From the NCBI GenBank assembly GCA_022827185.1, contig JAJDTM010000003.1, positions 124,001 through 188,000 on the forward strand: a stretch of 64,000 nucleotides of DNA, written 5' to 3'. Within the stretch, counting starts at the first letter, position 1, and every line of letters begins with the position of its first letter. This stretch comes from Candidatus Poribacteria bacterium. Its GTDB lineage: Bacteria > Poribacteria > WGA-4E > WGA-3G. Shown piece after piece: positions 43,206 to 51,989 of the stretch. The position numbers and the translations under genes are program-made. The notes beneath the pieces are model-generated. The model was not told the origin of the DNA, searched no databases, and saw only the letters and a list, made by a program, of their open reading frames with translations.

Positions 43206-44693
43206 TTAATTGCCAGCGAAAAGTTTGACGCACAAACCCCAACCATTAATCCCCGCAAATGTAATAAGCACCGCTGCAGAAATCAAGGCACCGATGAACA
43301 TAAAGGGACGTGTTCGATACGCAGCGGGTAGCTTCGCGTTCAGATATAACGCAGCGAGCATCATCAACGCGATTGAAAAATTCGCCAAAATAAAGCCCGC
43401 GATCTGTGTCAGGATGTCAAACGGAATGTTCAACCAGATCAGCACCATTGTTGTAAGGAAAATATAGAGGCAGACCCATTTGCGAAGCGTATCGTAACGC
43501 CATTCGCGGTGGGGCCAGACTGCCTGAAAGAATTCTTGCATTACGCGTGCGTAGATTTCTGGAAGTGCTTGTAGCGTTCCCCATAGCGCCACAATGATAC
43601 AGATGTAGTAGACCCACACCAACGAGGCATGAATATTTTTCCAGACGCTTGCCTGATCGGTGAGTAAGCTCCATCCCTCAAAAGTGCTCTCCATTCCATA
43701 TAGGACCGCAGCTCCTGAAATCATGAACGCCGCTGTTACAATGAAAAGTACAATCGCGCCCATACCGATATCCCATCGCAACGGTGCAAGGATTTTTCGG
43801 AGTTGGCTAACCTTTTCGGGGTGTTCAGGGAGATAATCAATTCTATCACTGTTCGCGGCGCGTTGACGGATAGCATCAATGTTCTGATGAGAAGTCATGC
43901 CCCAGCGGTGCATACTCACCCAATTGGCGTAGACAACGTATCCCATAACAGAACCGCCGACGTAACCGAACGCTGTCGCCATTGTCAACAGCGGATTTTC
44001 AACAGCATCCTTCGGTGCCCATTCAGGAAATTCAGGGAGGTGTCCAAAACGGAGGCTCCCGACCAGTGCTTTGCCAAAGTCGGGACGCACCATCAATGTG
44101 CCGATAATCGTTCCCACAACGAGAATAGCACAGATAATGAGCTGCTGCTTTTCCAGTCTTTCAAAGGAGATGCGTAAACCGAAAAGGAGCGCGAGCGTGA
44201 TAAAACAGGATGTGATTAGATTCTCCCAAACAGGCTGCGCGATCCCAGAAGGGAGCGTATCTCTGAACAGAAAATGGAGCAGCGCACCGCAAGGTTTGGC
44301 GATCGGTACCCATGCCAAAGGCGCGCCTACCATTTCAAAGATGACGATCGCAATGAGGAGCCATCCACGCGGTCCGGGCAGTTTCGCAAGTCGATTCCCA
44401 ATATACTCACCGCTGACTGCCGTATAGCGACCCAGCAGATAAGTAACGAAAATACCTTTCACGACGCAGCTGAGTAGCACAAGCCAGAGCAAGTTATATT
44501 CAGCCCACGCGCCTGCGCGGACAACAACGATCGTTTCGCCGGCACCGATGCTTACTGAAGCGACAATCGCCGCAGGTCCAAACACGGCAGCAAGTGCCAT
44601 AATTTTCTTAAGGGACCACGGTTCAGCAAACGGACCGGTGACGGGTGGAATATCAATGTGTTCAGTATTCTCTTGGATATCTTCTGTCTGCAT
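43206..44693 (-). CDS. Nramp-like transporter
   Basis: A 495-residue membrane protein with about 11-12 hydrophobic segments and overall Nramp-family order. In helix 1, where classical Nramp metal transporters have DPGN, this protein reads GPAAIVASVSIGAGET, so the metal-binding Asp is missing; the helix 6 metal-site Met is also not obvious. Related proteins in planctomycetes have the same GPA/G..IGxGE pattern and unknown substrates. The ATG at 44693 (QTEDIQEN) is chosen over a GTG at 44771 because AGGGAA lies nearby and the extra 26 residues have no membrane or conserved features. Confidence 0.75.
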   Translation of the reverse strand: MQTEDIQENTEHIDIPPVTGPFAEPWSLKKIMALAAVFGPAAIVASVSIGAGETIVVVRAGAWAEYNLLWLVLLSCVVKGIFVTYLLGRYTAVSGEYIGNRLAKLPGPRGWLLIAIVIFEMVGAPLAWVPIAKPCGALLHFLFRDTLPSGIAQPVWENLITSCFITLALLFGLRISFERLEKQQLIICAILVVGTIIGTLMVRPDFGKALVGSLRFGHLPEFPEWAPKDAVENPLLTMATAFGYVGGSVMGYVVYANWVSMHRWGMTSHQNIDAIRQRAANSDRIDYLPEHPEKVSQLRKILAPLRWDIGMGAIVLFIVTAAFMISGAAVLYGMESTFEGWSLLTDQASVWKNIHASLVWVYYICIIVALWGTLQALPEIYARVMQEFFQAVWPHREWRYDTLRKWVCLYIFLTTMVLIWLNIPFDILTQIAGFILANFSIALMMLAALYLNAKLPAAYRTRPFMFIGALISAAVLITFAGINGWGLCVKLFAGN

Positions 44694-44774
44694 AGCAGGT
44701 TCCCTAACAGCGATGAGCGGACTTAGGAGCGTCCGCTCACCAGAGGCATCGCGATTACAAATCGCTCCCACCCG

Positions 44775-45503
44775 TTAATCTAACGGTTCTAACGGTTTGG
44801 CATTCCCAAAGACCGGGGTCGGTGCGTTGCCCGGTGCTGCCCATCGCGCAGCATTCGCGATGACATGTCGAACATTCTCGTCGTAATAGATCGGGTATGT
44901 CTCATGACCGGGACGGAAATAGAAGATCTTGCCGCGTCCGCGATAATAACAGCACCCACTTCGGAAGACTTCACCGCCGGGGAACCAACTGACGAAAACG
45001 AGGGTGTCGGGTTCAGGAATATCAAAAGGCTCGCCATACATTTCGGCGTGCTCAATTTCAAAGTATTCGCCTAAGCCTTCAACAATGGGGTGTCCGTGTT
45101 CAATGACCCAGAGACGCTCCTTTTCACCAGCTTCACGCCATTTGAGGCTACAAGATGTGCCCATCAAACGGGTAAAAGGTTTGGAGTAGTGCGCTGAGTG
45201 GAGCACGATAAGCCCCATGCCGTCCAAAACGCGTGCGCGAACTTTGTCGGCGATTGCGTCCTCAACGGCACCGTGTGCGGCATGTCCCCACCAGATTAAA
45301 ACATCTGTGCTCGAAAGCACATCGTCGGTTAAGCCGTGTTCGGGTTCATCTAAAGTCGCGCTCTGGACGTTAAAACCGCCGGAGTCGTTCAGACCATCGG
45401 CAATTGCGGCGTGGATACCTTTTGGATAAATACCACGGATGGTTTCGTTCGTTTTTTCGTGTCTAAATTCATTCCAAACTGTAACCTGAATGGGTTGCGT
45501 CAT
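44775..45503 (-). CDS. ThuA-like (trehalose utilisation) protein
   Basis: A 242-residue glutamine-amidotransferase-like protein of the ThuA group. Seen: [14 protein letters not shown] at the start, [14 protein letters not shown] near residue 65, [19 protein letters not shown] near 95, and a His-rich C-terminal part ([18 protein letters not shown]). ThuA proteins occur in sugar-catabolic clusters with Gfo/Idh/MocA oxidoreductases; the true reaction is not settled. The ATG at 45503 is chosen because AAGGAG lies just upstream; an earlier in-frame ATG at 45542 lacks a site. Confidence 0.88.
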   Translation of the reverse strand: MTQPIQVTVWNEFRHEKTNETIRGIYPKGIHAAIADGLNDSGGFNVQSATLDEPEHGLTDDVLSSTDVLIWWGHAAHGAVEDAIADKVRARVLDGMGLIVLHSAHYSKPFTRLMGTSCSLKWREAGEKERLWVIEHGHPIVEGLGEYFEIEHAEMYGEPFDIPEPDTLVFVSWFPGGEVFRSGCCYYRGRGKIFYFRPGHETYPIYYDENVRHVIANAARWAAPGNAPTPVFGNAKPLEPLD

Positions 45504-45596
45504 AAATTTCTCCTTACTTATCTGATAACAGAAATATATCAAAAACCCCTTTTGAGATTTTCGCTTCCAACTATAGTAAATTCTGAATATATTCGG

Positions 45597-46010
45597 TTAA
45601 CGGATATCACTACTCTCGGTAGTGACTTCAAGATTCGGGTCTGCGTTTTCTCTTGGTGTGACTGGATAATTCTCGTCTGTATGATGCAAACTGGAACTCT
45701 CAGCCTTTAGCGGTTGAATAGACAGCCGACACCCAAGCCCCTGAAGAATTATATTGAGCGTATCCAGACGCGGTGCCTCTTCGCTTGAGAGCACGTCCGA
45801 GAGGACTCGCGGCGCAATGCCGATTTTCTTAGCGACCTCCGAAACCCCGCCCCGTGCCTCAATGACATGCTGAAGTCCCAGCAGAAAGAATAGAGTATCG
45901 CCATCCTCTTGATATTCCTCAAGTGCCACGTCGAGATAGCTGATTGCTTCTTCCGTGTCAGCCGCAAATCGTTCCATTAGGAACTCGTGCAGGGTCCTCA
46001 ATTTTCTCAT
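45597..46010 (-). CDS. HigA/XRE-type antitoxin
   Basis: A 137-residue protein with a Cro/XRE-like helix-turn-helix at about residues 50-85 (GGVSEVAKKIGIAPRVLSDV, then LDTLNIILQGLG), preceded by a helical segment (AISYLDVALEEYQEDG) typical of addiction-module antidote proteins. The acidic C-terminal tail of about 40 residues is unusual. In HigBA modules the toxin gene comes first and the antitoxin represses both. Here the toxin gene overlaps this start by 4 bases but is frameshifted, while this gene is intact. The ribosome site AAGGAG lies about 6 bases upstream, inside the toxin end. Confidence 0.82.
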   Translation of the reverse strand: MRKLRTLHEFLMERFAADTEEAISYLDVALEEYQEDGDTLFFLLGLQHVIEARGGVSEVAKKIGIAPRVLSDVLSSEEAPRLDTLNIILQGLGCRLSIQPLKAESSSLHHTDENYPVTPRENADPNLEVTTESSDIR

Positions 46011-46344
46011 GATTGTGTCTCCTTGTATTCAAGCCAATAGTTTTTTGCACGTTCAATATCCCGCGACTGTGTTGACTTATCTCCACCACAGAGTACAAGG
46101 ACGCGTATGTTATCGGGATTACTGAAATAGATGCGATAGCCTGCACCAAAATGAAACCTCAATTCAAACACACCTGCCCGATAACATGGCAGTCACCAAA
46201 ATTGCCAGCTTCAAGCCTCACAAGCCTCCGTTGAATTCTGGTTCGCGTCGTTGTGTCTCGAATTGCGTTAAACCACTCTGCAAAAGGTTCATGCCCGTTT
46301 GGGGTGCGGTAGAATTGCAATTCTTTCGGTTGTACATCCCGCAT
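46007..46344 (-). pseudogene. HigB/RelE-type toxin, broken by a one-base deletion
   Basis: From ATG 46344 the frame reads MRDVQPKELQFYRTPNGHEP to GNFGDCHVIGQ, then hits TGA at 46159. If one base is restored near 46172-46176 (the expected GGT-GTG reads GT-GTG), translation continues as VFELRFHFGAGYRIYF, then VLVLCGGDKSTQSRDIERA and ends at TGA 46007-46009, overlapping the antitoxin ATG exactly as in working HigBA modules. All hallmark positions survive outside the shift, so the loss is recent or a sequencing error. No slippery sequence supports programmed frameshifting. HigB toxins cut mRNA at the ribosome. Confidence 0.8.
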
Positions 46345-46363
46345 TCAGGTTTATTGCCTTCTA

Positions 46364-47557
46364 TTAGAACATTACTTCTGTCTCTACCGCTTCATCGTAG
46401 TCTACACCTTCAACTTCAAAACCGAAAAGGTTTCGGAAACGTCGTCTAAAGCCTGCGTAATCGGAGAGTTCGTGGAAATTGTCGGTATCAATTTGCTCCC
46501 ACCGCTCGGTCACTGCGTCAGTGACTTCAGGTTGCAATTCGCGGTCATCAAGTCGGATATAACGTTCAGAATCGAGTTGGGGTTGCAGCCCTGGGCCGAG
46601 ATGTTCTGAGAAAAGGCGTTGCATCTGCCCGATCGGCGCCTCATTGATGCCCCTCGCGTTCATAATATCATAGAGGATGCTCACATAGAGCGGTACGACA
46701 GGGATTGCTGCAGAGGCTTGCGTCACGACGGCTTTGTTCACTGAAATATAGGCATTACCGCCGAGTTGATTTGCGAGCCGTTCATCAAGGGCATCCACGC
46801 GTGCTTTCAGATCATCCTTTGCTCTACCGATAGTGCCGTCCCGATAAATGGGCCAGGTCAAGGAACTCCCGATATAGTTATAGGCGACAACCGTCACCTC
46901 TGGTGCAAGCAATTCCGCGTCCGTCAACGCGTCAATCCACAGCTCTAAGTCTTCACCGCCCATCACAGCGATTGTATCGGTGATCTCTTGGTCATTCGCC
47001 GGCTCAATCGTTACAGGGGTAATGACTTCCCGATTCAGATCAATCGTCTTCCCGGTATACGGCGCCCCGATTGGTTTGAGCTCGGATTGATGTGAGACCC
47101 CTGTGGTCGGATGGACTCGGCGTGGTGCAGCGATACTATAGACGAGAATATCTATTTTGCCGAAATCTGCTTTGAGTCGGTTAATAGTCTCTGCTTTCAT
47201 CTCATCGGAAAACGCATCTCCGTTGAGGCTGTCCGCGAAAAATCCATCCGCCGTCGCCTGTCGATGGAAAGCCGCGGTGTTATAGTAACCTGCCGTCGCA
47301 GTGCGTCTCTCATCGGCTGGACGTTCATAGAGAAGCCCAAGCGTTTTGGCACCGTAAGCATAAGTCAAAGCGATGCGGGAAGCCAGCCCGTAACCTGTTG
47401 AGGCACCAATGACAAGGGCATTTAGATCCATCTCTTTGTAAGGAATGCCGTGTTTAATCTCGTCTATCTGGTTAAGTACATTCGCGTGGCAACCCGCTGG
47501 ATGCGCATTGGTGCAGATAAACCCGCGTATCCGAGGTTTAACAATTTGAACTGCCAT
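46364..47557 (-). CDS. fabV: Enoyl-[acyl-carrier-protein] / trans-2-enoyl-CoA reductase FabV
   Basis: A 397-residue FabV/Ter-type reductase, the last step of the fatty acid elongation cycle (or crotonyl-CoA reduction in Ter). Seen: the N-terminal PRIRGFICTNAHPAGC motif, the NAD site GASTGYG at residues 51-57, SIAAPRR near 140, and the Y-x8-K active site in PIYRDGTIGRAK near residue 240. FabV is triclosan-resistant compared with FabI. AAGGAAAG precedes the ATG. The RidA gene lies 105 bp upstream on the same strand and both probably use the promoter at 48235-48263. Confidence 0.95.
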   Translation of the reverse strand: MAVQIVKPRIRGFICTNAHPAGCHANVLNQIDEIKHGIPYKEMDLNALVIGASTGYGLASRIALTYAYGAKTLGLLYERPADERRTATAGYYNTAAFHRQATADGFFADSLNGDAFSDEMKAETINRLKADFGKIDILVYSIAAPRRVHPTTGVSHQSELKPIGAPYTGKTIDLNREVITPVTIEPANDQEITDTIAVMGGEDLELWIDALTDAELLAPEVTVVAYNYIGSSLTWPIYRDGTIGRAKDDLKARVDALDERLANQLGGNAYISVNKAVVTQASAAIPVVPLYVSILYDIMNARGINEAPIGQMQRLFSEHLGPGLQPQLDSERYIRLDDRELQPEVTDAVTERWEQIDTDNFHELSDYAGFRRRFRNLFGFEVEGVDYDEAVETEVMF

Positions 47558-47662
47558 TTTTTAACTTTCCTTGCGGAGTATTCTTCTCCCGAATCGCCCT
47601 CCACTTCGTTTCGGGCTGCGCTTTCGTGACTCACAATACCGATTTTAAGTTTCCCCAGGAGA

Positions 47663-48124
47663 TTAATCTTCGATTTCGACGACCATCTCAACTTCAACGG
47701 GAATCCCACCGGGTAATTGGACCATACCGACTGCGGAACGGGCATGTCTGCCCTTATCACCGAATACTTCAACGAAGAAGTCGGATGCGCCATTGACGAC
47801 TGCGGGTTGGTCGGTAAAATCGGGTGCCGAATTGACAAATCCAATCACTTTGACGACACGTTTCACTCTATCCAAATCGCCGAGCGCGTGCTTAAGAGTG
47901 CTTAACAAGCAGATCGCCACCTGACGCGCCGATGCGTAACCCTGTTCAATTGTGGCATCGGTACCGAGTTGGCTTTTATAGATCGGGCCTTCGCCTGTCC
48001 CGGGACCGTGCCCGGAAGTAAATATAAGATTGCCGGTCTGTACCGTTGTGACGTAATTTGCTACGGGAACCGCGGGTTCCGGTAATTCCACACCTAATTC
48101 TTCAAGTCGTTGTTCTATATTCAT
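47663..48124 (-). CDS. RidA family (YjgF/YER057c/UK114) protein
   Basis: A 153-residue RidA-like protein. Seen: FTSGHGPGTGEG near residue 35, RQVAICLLSTLKHALGDLDR near residue 87, VIGFVNSAPDFT near 109, and RHARSAVGMVQLPGGIPVEV near the C-terminus, including the conserved Arg that binds the imine substrate. RidA hydrolyses reactive enamines and imines from PLP enzymes; this longer form, with an N-terminal extension EQRLEELGVELPEP, belongs to the divergent RidA-like subfamilies whose substrates vary. AAGGAA precedes the ATG. Confidence 0.9.
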   Translation of the reverse strand: MNIEQRLEELGVELPEPAVPVANYVTTVQTGNLIFTSGHGPGTGEGPIYKSQLGTDATIEQGYASARQVAICLLSTLKHALGDLDRVKRVVKVIGFVNSAPDFTDQPAVVNGASDFFVEVFGDKGRHARSAVGMVQLPGGIPVEVEMVVEIED

Positions 48125-48234
48125 CAGATTATTCCTTTTGCAAATGGATTAAATTCTATATGCCGAAAAGGACGGCATTTATGGCATAACTTGCAAGTCA
48201 AAGCTTGCCGTGATTTTTTACTTCTGCCTCTACT

Positions 48235-48263
48235 ATTAAACAGATTTTCGTCAATTTTGTCAA
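48235..48263 (-). promoter_or_regulatory. Sigma-70-type promoter of ridA-like/fabV
   Basis: On the minus strand: a perfect TTGACA (48258-48263), a 17-base spacer and TTTAAT (48235-48240). The leader of about 100 bases contains the hairpin at 48160-48178. Confidence 0.5.
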
Positions 48264-48346
48264 GAAATCTTTTGAGCAAGACAGAGCTATTCCCCTGACC
48301 ACCTATAACTGAAGACTGAATGCCGTACGCAAGCTATGTCACATAT

Positions 48347-48375
48347 TTGACAAATTGTTGTTAAGCATGTATAAT
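48347..48375 (+). promoter_or_regulatory. Consensus sigma-70-type promoter
   Basis: TTGACA (48347-48352), a 17-base spacer and TATAAT (48370-48375): both boxes and the spacing match consensus exactly. It should drive the secreted protein at 48496 strongly, with a leader of about 113 bases holding a hairpin. Confidence 0.75.
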
Positions 48376-48440
48376 TCGTATAATAAATTTTCTAATGAAT
48401 CCGAAGTTATATTGGAATTCAAGAATCCGCTCACAAAATA

Positions 48441-48461
48441 AGCAGGTTCCTAAAACCTGCT
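48441..48461 (+). repeat. AGGTT-type hairpin in the leader
   Basis: AGCAGGTT (48441-48448), loop CCTAA, AACCTGCT (48454-48461). It ends about 25 bases before the ribosome site of the secreted-protein gene and would fold in its leader RNA. Confidence 0.55.
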
Positions 48462-48495
48462 ATATTTATGATTTGTCTATAAGAAGGTAAAGTTT

Positions 48496-49332
48496 ATGAA
48501 AAGTATTTCCTGGCTGACAATCACGATCGCGGTTGTCTTTGTACTGGCTATCGAAACCTCACAATCTGTATTCGCGCAGGCGAACGATATCAAGGGGGGT
48601 CCCTTGAAAAACGACGAACTCCTGAAAGATCCAAACCCGAACGGTGACGAACTGAGGGAAGATCACTCTGACAATAAAAACTGGATTACCAAGTGGTATG
48701 GTCCCGATGGCAACTATGAGAACAATGGCGGTTTTGGGGCATCCTCAAAGATAGATCTCATTGACAAAGGCACTAATGGTACACTCACGGAATCCAAACT
48801 TTCGACAGGAGGAGGACTGAACCTCACAAAAATAGTCAAGATGAACTGGGAAGACGCTAACGGGGGGCCTCGGGAGTGGACGGTCTTTGAACTCGATCCG
48901 GCAGACGGGCACAACATGAACAGAGGCGGTCCTGTTGATAATATTGATACTTACGGAATGATCGTTATTCACTCGCCTATAGCGAGAAAAGCCGTTATGT
49001 CTCCTGCACATGATGACCACGCCCAAATTTGGATTAACGGCGAAAAATGGTACAACAACTCCAGATGGACAGGTGCCGCACGAACAATCCTTCATAACGT
49101 CGAAGTCGATTTGAAAAAAGGTGGCAATGTGCTGCTCTATCGGGTTGGTGAATCCGCGGGCGCCGCGTATATCAACCTCCATTTTGATGAGGAGACCCAC
49201 GAAAAAACCAGGATCTATCCCGATAAATCAAATGACCAGAAGAGTTTCTTCGCCGAAATCCAAGGTTTCCTTGATGTTGAACCTGTAGGTAAGTTGACGA
49301 CGACTTGGGCAGACATCAAACAACGGAAATAA
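48496..49332 (+). CDS. Secreted protein with KLxxTWADIK tail
   Basis: A 278-residue protein with a signal peptide (SWLTITIAVVFVLAIETSQS, cleavage near VFAQA). The mature part starts with an unusual acidic, Asn-rich region and then a beta-rich domain; HAQIWINGEKWYNN near residue 178 and NVLLYRVGESAGAAYINL near 214 resemble PA14/sialate-esterase-like carbohydrate-binding jelly rolls (W-x-N-G-x motif), without a clear family. The last residues are VEPVGKLTTTWADIKQRK, the tail shared with three other secreted proteins here. AGAAGG precedes the ATG. It has the strongest promoter in the window, so it is probably abundant. Confidence 0.78.
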   Translation: MKSISWLTITIAVVFVLAIETSQSVFAQANDIKGGPLKNDELLKDPNPNGDELREDHSDNKNWITKWYGPDGNYENNGGFGASSKIDLIDKGTNGTLTESKLSTGGGLNLTKIVKMNWEDANGGPREWTVFELDPADGHNMNRGGPVDNIDTYGMIVIHSPIARKAVMSPAHDDHAQIWINGEKWYNNSRWTGAARTILHNVEVDLKKGGNVLLYRVGESAGAAYINLHFDEETHEKTRIYPDKSNDQKSFFAEIQGFLDVEPVGKLTTTWADIKQRK

Positions 49333-49351
49333 GCATTTATTCCTATTATCG

Positions 49352-49385
49352 TAGGCGCGCTGCTTATAGCGTGCCTATTTTTTTT
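49352..49385 (+). terminator. Rho-independent terminator
   Basis: TAGGCGCGCT (49352-49361), loop GCTTAT, AGCGTGCCTA (49368-49377), pairing with one G-U, followed by eight T. It ends the secreted-protein transcript. Confidence 0.85.
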
Positions 49386-49387
49386 AA

Positions 49388-49517
49388 TAGTTGTCAGTTA
49401 ACAGTACTCAGTTTTTAGTTAAGAGGTGTGTTATAGCAGTGAACCGAAAAGTCACTACCACAAGAGCGGGACTCTCACTGTAAGGTAAACTGACTGCCGA
49501 TGGCTGATGGCTTAACA
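49388..49517. repeat. CAGT-rich inverted element, copy after the terminator
   Basis: Arms AGTTGTCAGTTAACAGTACT (49389-49408, continuing CAGTTTTTAGTTAAG) and CTGACTGCCGATGGCTGATG (49490-49509), separated by about 65 bp. Same family as at 6.9 and 29.0 kb. Confidence 0.55.
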
Positions 49518-49599
49518 AGGAATCCACTTGACAAATCCGAATCGGCACGTTAAAATATTCCCACAGAACCTACCCAAACAGAGACGCTGAGGTTATATC

Positions 49600-50232
49600 A
49601 TGCGAAATGAGTGCCTTATCTGCTTTTTATTAATCTTGTTCTCTATTGCACTTGTCGGATGGATCGGCGGTTGGACGCGCACGATGCAAGCAGGTCACGA
49701 AGCATATTTGTATGGGAACTACGACGCGGCACAGATCGCCTTTCAAGAAGCGACATTTCAGAAACCTGACAATTCGGTTGCACATTATAACCTCGGCACC
49801 GTGCTGTATAGAAACGGTAAGTTCAGCGAAGCAGTACAAGCATTTCGAGAAGCGTTAGCAAGGCACAGTGGCAACCCTGAAAAAGTGCCAAATCAGGCAC
49901 ACATCTATTACAACTTGGGAAATGCCCAATTTAAAGCGCGTGATCTCAGACGTGCCATTGATGCCTATAGGCATTCGCTCCGCTTGAATCCGCAGGATAC
50001 GGATGCAGAACATAATCTCGCATTAGCACTTCAACTCGTAAAACAACAAGAGGACTTCGCGCAGCAACAGAAGGCGAATAAAAACGCTGAACCGAAGACT
50101 GAACCGGACGATATTGGTGAAGCAGAGAGACTTCAACTCTTAGAACGTTTAAGTAAGAATGAAAATAGGGTACGGCAAAAATTATTACAGCAGCAGCGCA
50201 AAAGCGGGCTCCGGCGTGCGAAGGATTGGTAA
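49600..50232 (+). CDS. Membrane-anchored TPR protein, Bat-operon-like
   Basis: A 210-residue protein with an N-terminal membrane segment (CLICFLLILFSIALVGWI) and about three TPR units: YGNYDAAQIAFQEATFQKPD near residue 38, AHYNLGTVLYRNGKFSEAVQ near 65 and IYYNLGNAQFKARDLRRAID near 105, followed by a charged, Gln-rich coiled tail. TPR proteins of this kind (BatC/BatE-like) sit next to BatD in aerotolerance operons, as here. The vWA proteins BatA and BatB are not in the window. The ribosome site is GAGGTT. It overlaps the BatD-like gene. Confidence 0.8.
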   Translation: MRNECLICFLLILFSIALVGWIGGWTRTMQAGHEAYLYGNYDAAQIAFQEATFQKPDNSVAHYNLGTVLYRNGKFSEAVQAFREALARHSGNPEKVPNQAHIYYNLGNAQFKARDLRRAIDAYRHSLRLNPQDTDAEHNLALALQLVKQQEDFAQQQKANKNAEPKTEPDDIGEAERLQLLERLSKNENRVRQKLLQQQRKSGLRRAKDW

Positions 50233-51952
50233 ACTGCCGAAAACCGCTTTAGGCACACTTTTTTTCCTATGCTTCTCTGTTCTCAATGCTATGCAGAGCA
50301 CAGCGGGGCAGGTGCCCACGCGACCGCCTACCATCAATGTGGCAGCTGCAGTAAAACCTCGCCATATACAACTTGGAGAGAAGGCGCGATTAGATCTTAC
50401 GATTTCGGGAGATGCCTTCATCCAGCATATTGAGGCACCGAAATTCGATTTTCTACCCGCATTCCTCGCTGTGCCGCTACACACTGAAACGACACCACGA
50501 TTAGAATCAAATAAAATTGCGGTTTCTATGGCGTGGGTTTACGAACTGATTCCGCAAGCAATCGGCGACTTTTCATTATCGGATGTCCGGTTTGTCTACC
50601 AAGGGACCGATTATTTTGCAAATCCAGGATCAATTCGGGTGAGCAGTGCAGATACCTATATAGATGTATCAACGCGTAGCACCCACCAAGTCAAAGTCAG
50701 TGTTGATACCTCCGAACCTTATCTTAACGCCCCACTAACCTACACCTTTCGTTATCTGTATACCGCTGTGCTGCCCACACAGGAATCTCCTATCCCGCGA
50801 CTCCCGACATTCCCCGATTTTTTCGTCGAGGAACTCCCAACGCTGCCACCGCACACGCAGCAAATTCGCGGAAAAACGTTTTGGGTCGAGGAACACGTCC
50901 GTAGGCTATATCCACAGAAAACAGGACAGATTGTCATCAAACCGGCTACATTGGTGCTTCCGATCCCACGCGGACGTAAGACGTTGACAACCGGACCATT
51001 GAAGTTGAATATTCAACCGTTACCGGAAATAGGCAAACCGTCGCACTTCAGTGGTGCCGTTGGTGAATACCAGATCTCCGCACAGGTTGATCGTACTTCG
51101 GTAGAAACCGGAAGTGCCCTAACGCTGTCTATACAGATTTCCGGACGTGGTAACATACAAACGGTCACGGCTCCGAAGTTCCCAGCCGTAGCGGGTGTTG
51201 TTGTGAACGGACCTAATCTCGTTGAAGATTCTACACCGACAAACCGCACCTATGCGTACGCTTTAATCCCTGCTCGAACAGGCACACTGCGTATCCCTGC
51301 TATCGCGTATGTCTACTTCGACCCGAGTCAAGCCGTTTATGCGACAACACAGACGACCCCTATTCCTATCTCGGTGCACCCAAATCCGAACGACGCGACT
51401 GACATCGAGACAGACATTTCATCGTGGAGCATCTGGTTAATCCTATCAGCAGTTTTGATCGTGGTATTGGTAGTGGCGGGCTTCCTCTGGTATCGCACAA
51501 GATTTCAGATGTTTAGGAGCGCAGCGGTAAATCCGGGGACTGCAACACCTACACCCGATAGCAGCCAAACAACGGAGCGAGGGAGGCAACGGTCAGAAAC
51601 AGAACCGGGCACTGCAGCTGAACAAGCACGCGATGCATTAATGGAACTTGCACACAGCAACACGACTGACGAAGCAACAGCGTTTGCCAATGCACTTGCG
51701 CAGATACTCTACGAATATCTTGCGGATACGCTCGCTTTGACGCAACGTAATATAGACACAGTGCGCGAGGTGTGCGTGCAATCCGGTATTGCTGAATCCA
51801 TTCTTGAGGAACTGGTTGATCTCCTCACGAAGTGTGATTACCATCGCTTCGCCCCGGTACCGCTCACAGCAGCCGAGCGTGGCCTGTTAATCACTCGCAC
51901 CGAAACAGTCATCAATAATATTGAAGGTCTTCAGAACACTCGCACAGGGTAG
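50216..51952 (+). CDS. BatD-like protein
   Basis: About 578 residues. A signal peptide (TALGTLFFLCFSVLNAMQS) leads to a large periplasmic part of repeated beta-sandwich units: VKPRHIQLGEKARLDLTISG near residue 45 and VDRTSVETGSALTLSIQISG near residue 290 start two of them. One membrane segment (IWLILSAVLIVVLVVAGFLW) at about residue 420 is followed by a cytoplasmic helical domain. This is the BatD/oxygen-tolerance plan. Start GTG at 50216 is chosen because it gives a compact signal peptide; an ATG at 50159 further inside the TPR gene is the alternative. Neither has a strong ribosome site, so coupling to the TPR gene is likely. Confidence 0.8.
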   Translation: MRRIGKLPKTALGTLFFLCFSVLNAMQSTAGQVPTRPPTINVAAAVKPRHIQLGEKARLDLTISGDAFIQHIEAPKFDFLPAFLAVPLHTETTPRLESNKIAVSMAWVYELIPQAIGDFSLSDVRFVYQGTDYFANPGSIRVSSADTYIDVSTRSTHQVKVSVDTSEPYLNAPLTYTFRYLYTAVLPTQESPIPRLPTFPDFFVEELPTLPPHTQQIRGKTFWVEEHVRRLYPQKTGQIVIKPATLVLPIPRGRKTLTTGPLKLNIQPLPEIGKPSHFSGAVGEYQISAQVDRTSVETGSALTLSIQISGRGNIQTVTAPKFPAVAGVVVNGPNLVEDSTPTNRTYAYALIPARTGTLRIPAIAYVYFDPSQAVYATTQTTPIPISVHPNPNDATDIETDISSWSIWLILSAVLIVVLVVAGFLWYRTRFQMFRSAAVNPGTATPTPDSSQTTERGRQRSETEPGTAAEQARDALMELAHSNTTDEATAFANALAQILYEYLADTLALTQRNIDTVREVCVQSGIAESILEELVDLLTKCDYHRFAPVPLTAAERGLLITRTETVINNIEGLQNTRTG

Positions 51953-51989
51953 ATTTCTAAGCCACCGATAATCAAAAAGGATTTCAAAC

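Larger units (their letters stand above)
48125..48495. other. Divergent control region, no gene
   Basis: Between ridA-like (leftward) and the secreted-protein gene (rightward). It holds the ridA promoter (48235-48263), a small hairpin in its leader (ATGCCG...CGGCAT, 48160-48178), the strong rightward promoter (48347-48375) and an AGGTT-type hairpin (48441-48461). No coding frame is convincing. Confidence 0.6.

Noticed and set aside
46150-46200. Programmed frameshift in the HigB-like toxin
   Set aside because: The shift region GGGCAGGTGTG has no slippery heptamer, no internal Shine-Dalgarno-like box at the right distance and no clear stem-loop, so a plain deletion or sequencing error is simpler.
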